Shown here piece by piece: positions 31,120 through 32,667 of a stretch of 32,667 bases of DNA. The position numbers were made by a program, and so were the translations under genes. The notes under the pieces were generated by a model, which saw only the letters and a program-made list of their open reading frames with translations, searched no databases and was not told the DNA's origin. This DNA comes from a virus. Within the stretch, counting starts at the first letter, position 1; each line of letters starts with the position of its first letter. Location: positions 1 to 32,667 of IMG/VR virus record IMGVR_UViG_3300008113_000807; one strand, given 5' to 3'.

Positions 31120-31482
31120 TTATTTTACGAACGGTTTTAAATCCGGCGGTGTCCAACCTACTGGCTTGAGTACCTTACCATCTTCTCGTTTTCGAACCTT
31201 GCCGGTTTCGTGATCAATCTTGGCAAAGTTAGTTTTCATAACTTCTTTCCAAGCACCTTCGGCATCGGCACCCATTGAGTGAATAGCGCCAATAGTCACA
31301 ACCAAAATATCTATCAACGCATCTAGTTGTTCTACACGATCGTTGTCAAGAAGTGCTTGATCGAATTCTTTCTTTTCTTCTTCAATGAGATTAGCGTACA
31401 TAAGATATTGTTGAGGATTACGGTCATCTACAGTTTGATCGCAGGCTCGCATAAACTTCTCTTGATCGCGAAACGGGTTCAT
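31120..31482 (-). CDS. MazG-like/phosphoribosyl-ATP pyrophosphohydrolase-like protein
   Basis: A 120-residue all-alpha NTP pyrophosphatase: EEEKKEF (34-40) and DALIDILV with D54 and D58 form the ExxE...ExxD-type metal site. NFAKIDHETGKVRKREDGKV and a Pro-rich tail follow. Such enzymes hydrolyse (d)NTPs or ppGpp-like nucleotides; marine phages commonly carry MazG types. Exact substrate unknown. Coupled by ATGA to the co-chaperonin gene. Confidence 0.8.
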   Translation of the reverse strand: MNPFRDQEKFMRACDQTVDDRNPQQYLMYANLIEEEKKEFDQALLDNDRVEQLDALIDILVVTIGAIHSMGADAEGAWKEVMKTNFAKIDHETGKVRKREDGKVLKPVGWTPPDLKPFVK

Positions 31483-31865
31483 AGTACCTTACCAAAGTCA
31501 GATAGTGACGGTGCGGCTGCTCCGTCGATAGTTCCAATAATCGCTGTGTCTGGCTTCTCAGTGTCCCACATCATGACACAGTTGTTATCAATTAATCGAA
31601 TTGTTTTCTTTTCACCGGTCTCAGTTTCGATATCGATGCCTCTACTCCAGCGACCGTGTTCTAACAAGATCCAATCCCCAATACCAAACTCTTCTTTGTG
31701 CTCTGGACCAACTGCATATACCTGCGCCCACCGTGGATGGATGCCCCTGTCTTTGCCGTTGTCGCTGGTCAACACAATACCGCTGGCTAGTACTTGCTCT
31801 CCAAAGTCCATGTCGATCACTAGCACTTTGTCTTTGATTGGCTTAATATTACCTGTGACTGCCAT
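31479..31865 (-). CDS. 31: GroES/gp31-like co-chaperonin
   Basis: A 128-residue protein with the GroES beta-barrel: IKPIKDKVLVIDMDFGEQVL at the N-terminus, a mobile-loop region (ASGIVLTSDNGKDR), and WAQVYAVGPEHKEEFGIGDW. T4 gp31 replaces GroES on host GroEL to fold the capsid protein; this protein is longer than GroES (97) and near gp31 (111). The stop/start junction with the upstream gene is TAATG. Confidence 0.85.
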   Translation of the reverse strand: MAVTGNIKPIKDKVLVIDMDFGEQVLASGIVLTSDNGKDRGIHPRWAQVYAVGPEHKEEFGIGDWILLEHGRWSRGIDIETETGEKKTIRLIDNNCVMMWDTEKPDTAIIGTIDGAAAPSLSDFGKVL

Positions 31866-32089
31866 TATTGCCCTTTCGCTTTATCTTCTGCTGCCTTATA
31901 GAAATCTGCTAGAAGTTGCTCACGGGTGCGTGTAATTTTGCCGCCAGGCCCTAGTTCATCCCCTCTAGCGTTGACACGAGCATTTCCTACTGCTGGTGTT
32001 AGTTCGTTCTTTTGACGAAGTAAATCCATGTCAACTGTTCTACCGTTTGATGTTCGGTATGTCTTTTTCTGTGCTGGTTTCATTGCCAT
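31865..32089 (-). CDS. Small basic conserved phage protein
   Basis: A 74-residue protein, with MDLLRQKNELTPAVGNARVN and ARGDELGPGGKITRTREQLL, recognised as a conserved T4-like phage protein of unknown function. Basic N-terminus (KPAQKKTYRTSNGR) and a helical tail. AAGGAGA lies six bases before the ATG. It starts the unit with the co-chaperonin and MazG-like genes. Confidence 0.8.
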   Translation of the reverse strand: MAMKPAQKKTYRTSNGRTVDMDLLRQKNELTPAVGNARVNARGDELGPGGKITRTREQLLADFYKAAEDKAKGQ

Positions 32090-32114
32090 AGCAATCTCCT
32101 TATTATAATAGTAC

Positions 32115-32636
32115 TTATCTCAAAAATTCATGCCAGTCTAATTTATATTTCAAACTGTCAATTTTGTGTACGCCTATAAGATATAGAACGTAACTTGCAA
32201 CACTAGACCCCCTGCCAACTCCCCACACTATATTGTTTTGCCTACAAGTGTCTACAAAGTATTTCATCCAGCGTAGCAAGTCCAACATTTCTCGTTGTTC
32301 AAATGCTGCCAATTCTTCTGCTACTCTGCTAGACTCGGGATCCCAGGGCGGAGTCAGACTAATAACATATTCTTTAATATTCAGTGTTTTGTACTCTTCG
32401 GGCATTAGCCAATCGCCCTGCAGAAGTTTATCAAATGCTTCGGGAGAAATATCTAAGGGACTGTACAGTTGTAATTGTTTATCGCCCACGGCACGGGCTG
32501 TTTCGTTATACTGAATGATTTCAGGATCGGTACCGTCTACTAAAATTTCATCCAAGATATTGATTTGACCTGAGAATAAAATCTCTTCAATATCTTTAGA
32601 ATTGTAAACGGCAATACCTAGATTGTCTATATGCAT
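32115..32636 (-). CDS. DNA polymerase III alpha-like fragment
   Basis: A 173-residue protein whose last 36 residues (IVWGVGRGSSVASYVLYLIG, then VHKIDSLKYKLDWHEFLR) match the GxGRGSxxxSLVxYxLxIT..DPL segment of bacterial DnaE/PolC. The N-terminal part (LSPPWDPES-like SLTPPWDPESSRVAEEL) is also seen in short phage relatives. The catalytic aspartates that follow this segment in DnaE are absent, so it is not a polymerase. It may be a host-replisome mimic or regulator. No clear Shine-Dalgarno. The upstream neighbour lies beyond the window. Confidence 0.75.
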   Translation of the reverse strand: MHIDNLGIAVYNSKDIEEILFSGQINILDEILVDGTDPEIIQYNETARAVGDKQLQLYSPLDISPEAFDKLLQGDWLMPEEYKTLNIKEYVISLTPPWDPESSRVAEELAAFEQREMLDLLRWMKYFVDTCRQNNIVWGVGRGSSVASYVLYLIGVHKIDSLKYKLDWHEFLR

Positions 32637-32667
32637 GTCAACATTTTAGTTGACTTTTATTAAATTG

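Noticed and set aside
32090-32114. Sigma70 promoter for the 32089 gene (TATAAT-like on minus strand)
   Set aside because: A TATAAT is present, but the only TTGAGA lies 10 bases away and no -35 box fits a 16-18 base spacing.
1-32667. tRNA genes, CRISPR arrays, insertion sequences, integrase or attachment sites
   Set aside because: I saw no cloverleaf, no regularly spaced direct repeats, no transposase or integrase motifs and no terminal inverted repeats. A tRNAscan or covariance search could still find a divergent tRNA.

Overview
The window is a stretch of a T4-like (myovirus-type) phage genome. It encodes a family B DNA polymerase (gp43-like), sliding clamp (gp45-like), clamp-loader ATPase (gp44-like), a GroES/gp31-like co-chaperonin, a DsbA-like small protein, PhoH and a MazG-like hydrolase. 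The style (small conserved proteins, a modular 'accessory' block, metabolic and chaperone genes) is that of aquatic T4-like phages. The host is inferred to be a proteobacterium because the ferredoxin is of the proteobacterial 7Fe FdxA type; this is not proven. Every gene except phoH is on the minus strand. Neighbours usually overlap as ATGA or TAATG, which implies long translationally coupled operons.

Layout, in plus coordinates (transcription mostly runs right to left). 1-3371: start of a glycosyltransferase-like gene, small unknowns, a QueD-like T-fold protein and a large TGT/DpdA-like transglycosylase, suggesting 7-deazaguanine chemistry on DNA or RNA. 3374-7446: replication block of clamp, polymerase, membrane protein and DsbA-like protein. 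7521-8812: SGNH-like hydrolase and 2OG-Fe(II) oxygenase. 8821-8931: an unusual GC-rich, hairpin-rich gap. 8932-20702: a long block of accessory proteins, several of which begin with a short peptide resembling the T4 capsid-targeting sequence followed by a gp21-type cleavage site. These include a ParB-like domain protein, a nucleotidylyltransferase with RyR-like region, a ligase-fold protein and a Pol-beta-type nucleotidyltransferase; a Dps protein lies inside the block. 20750-24922: a protein-quality operon (DnaJ-like, peptide deformylase, ClpA-like ATPase, one unknown). 24978-27210: lysis cassette (secreted peptide, 40-residue microprotein, holin, o-spanin, i-spanin, GH19 endolysin). 27210-28454: two unknown proteins, one with a probable frame disruption at its start. 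28612-29349: phoH, the only plus-strand gene. 29380-32636: ferredoxin, clamp loader, small conserved proteins, MazG-like enzyme, co-chaperonin and a Pol III alpha-like fragment.

Regulation. Several minus-strand sigma70-type promoters with 17-18 bp spacers are visible (near 1566, 4124, 7474, 24943, 31079; the last is a perfect consensus). TATAAATA or near matches resembling T4 late promoters lie at 6889, 8812, 20726 and 28478. Two or three hairpin/T-run terminators are clear.

The most interesting system is the 8932-20364 array: it looks like a suite of proteins that may be packaged into the capsid and injected with the genome, carrying NAD- and RNA/DNA-end-processing enzyme folds. That rests on N-terminal motif similarity and is an inference. 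No tRNA, rRNA gene, insertion sequence or CRISPR array was recognised. No gene-free stretch exceeds 300 bases.
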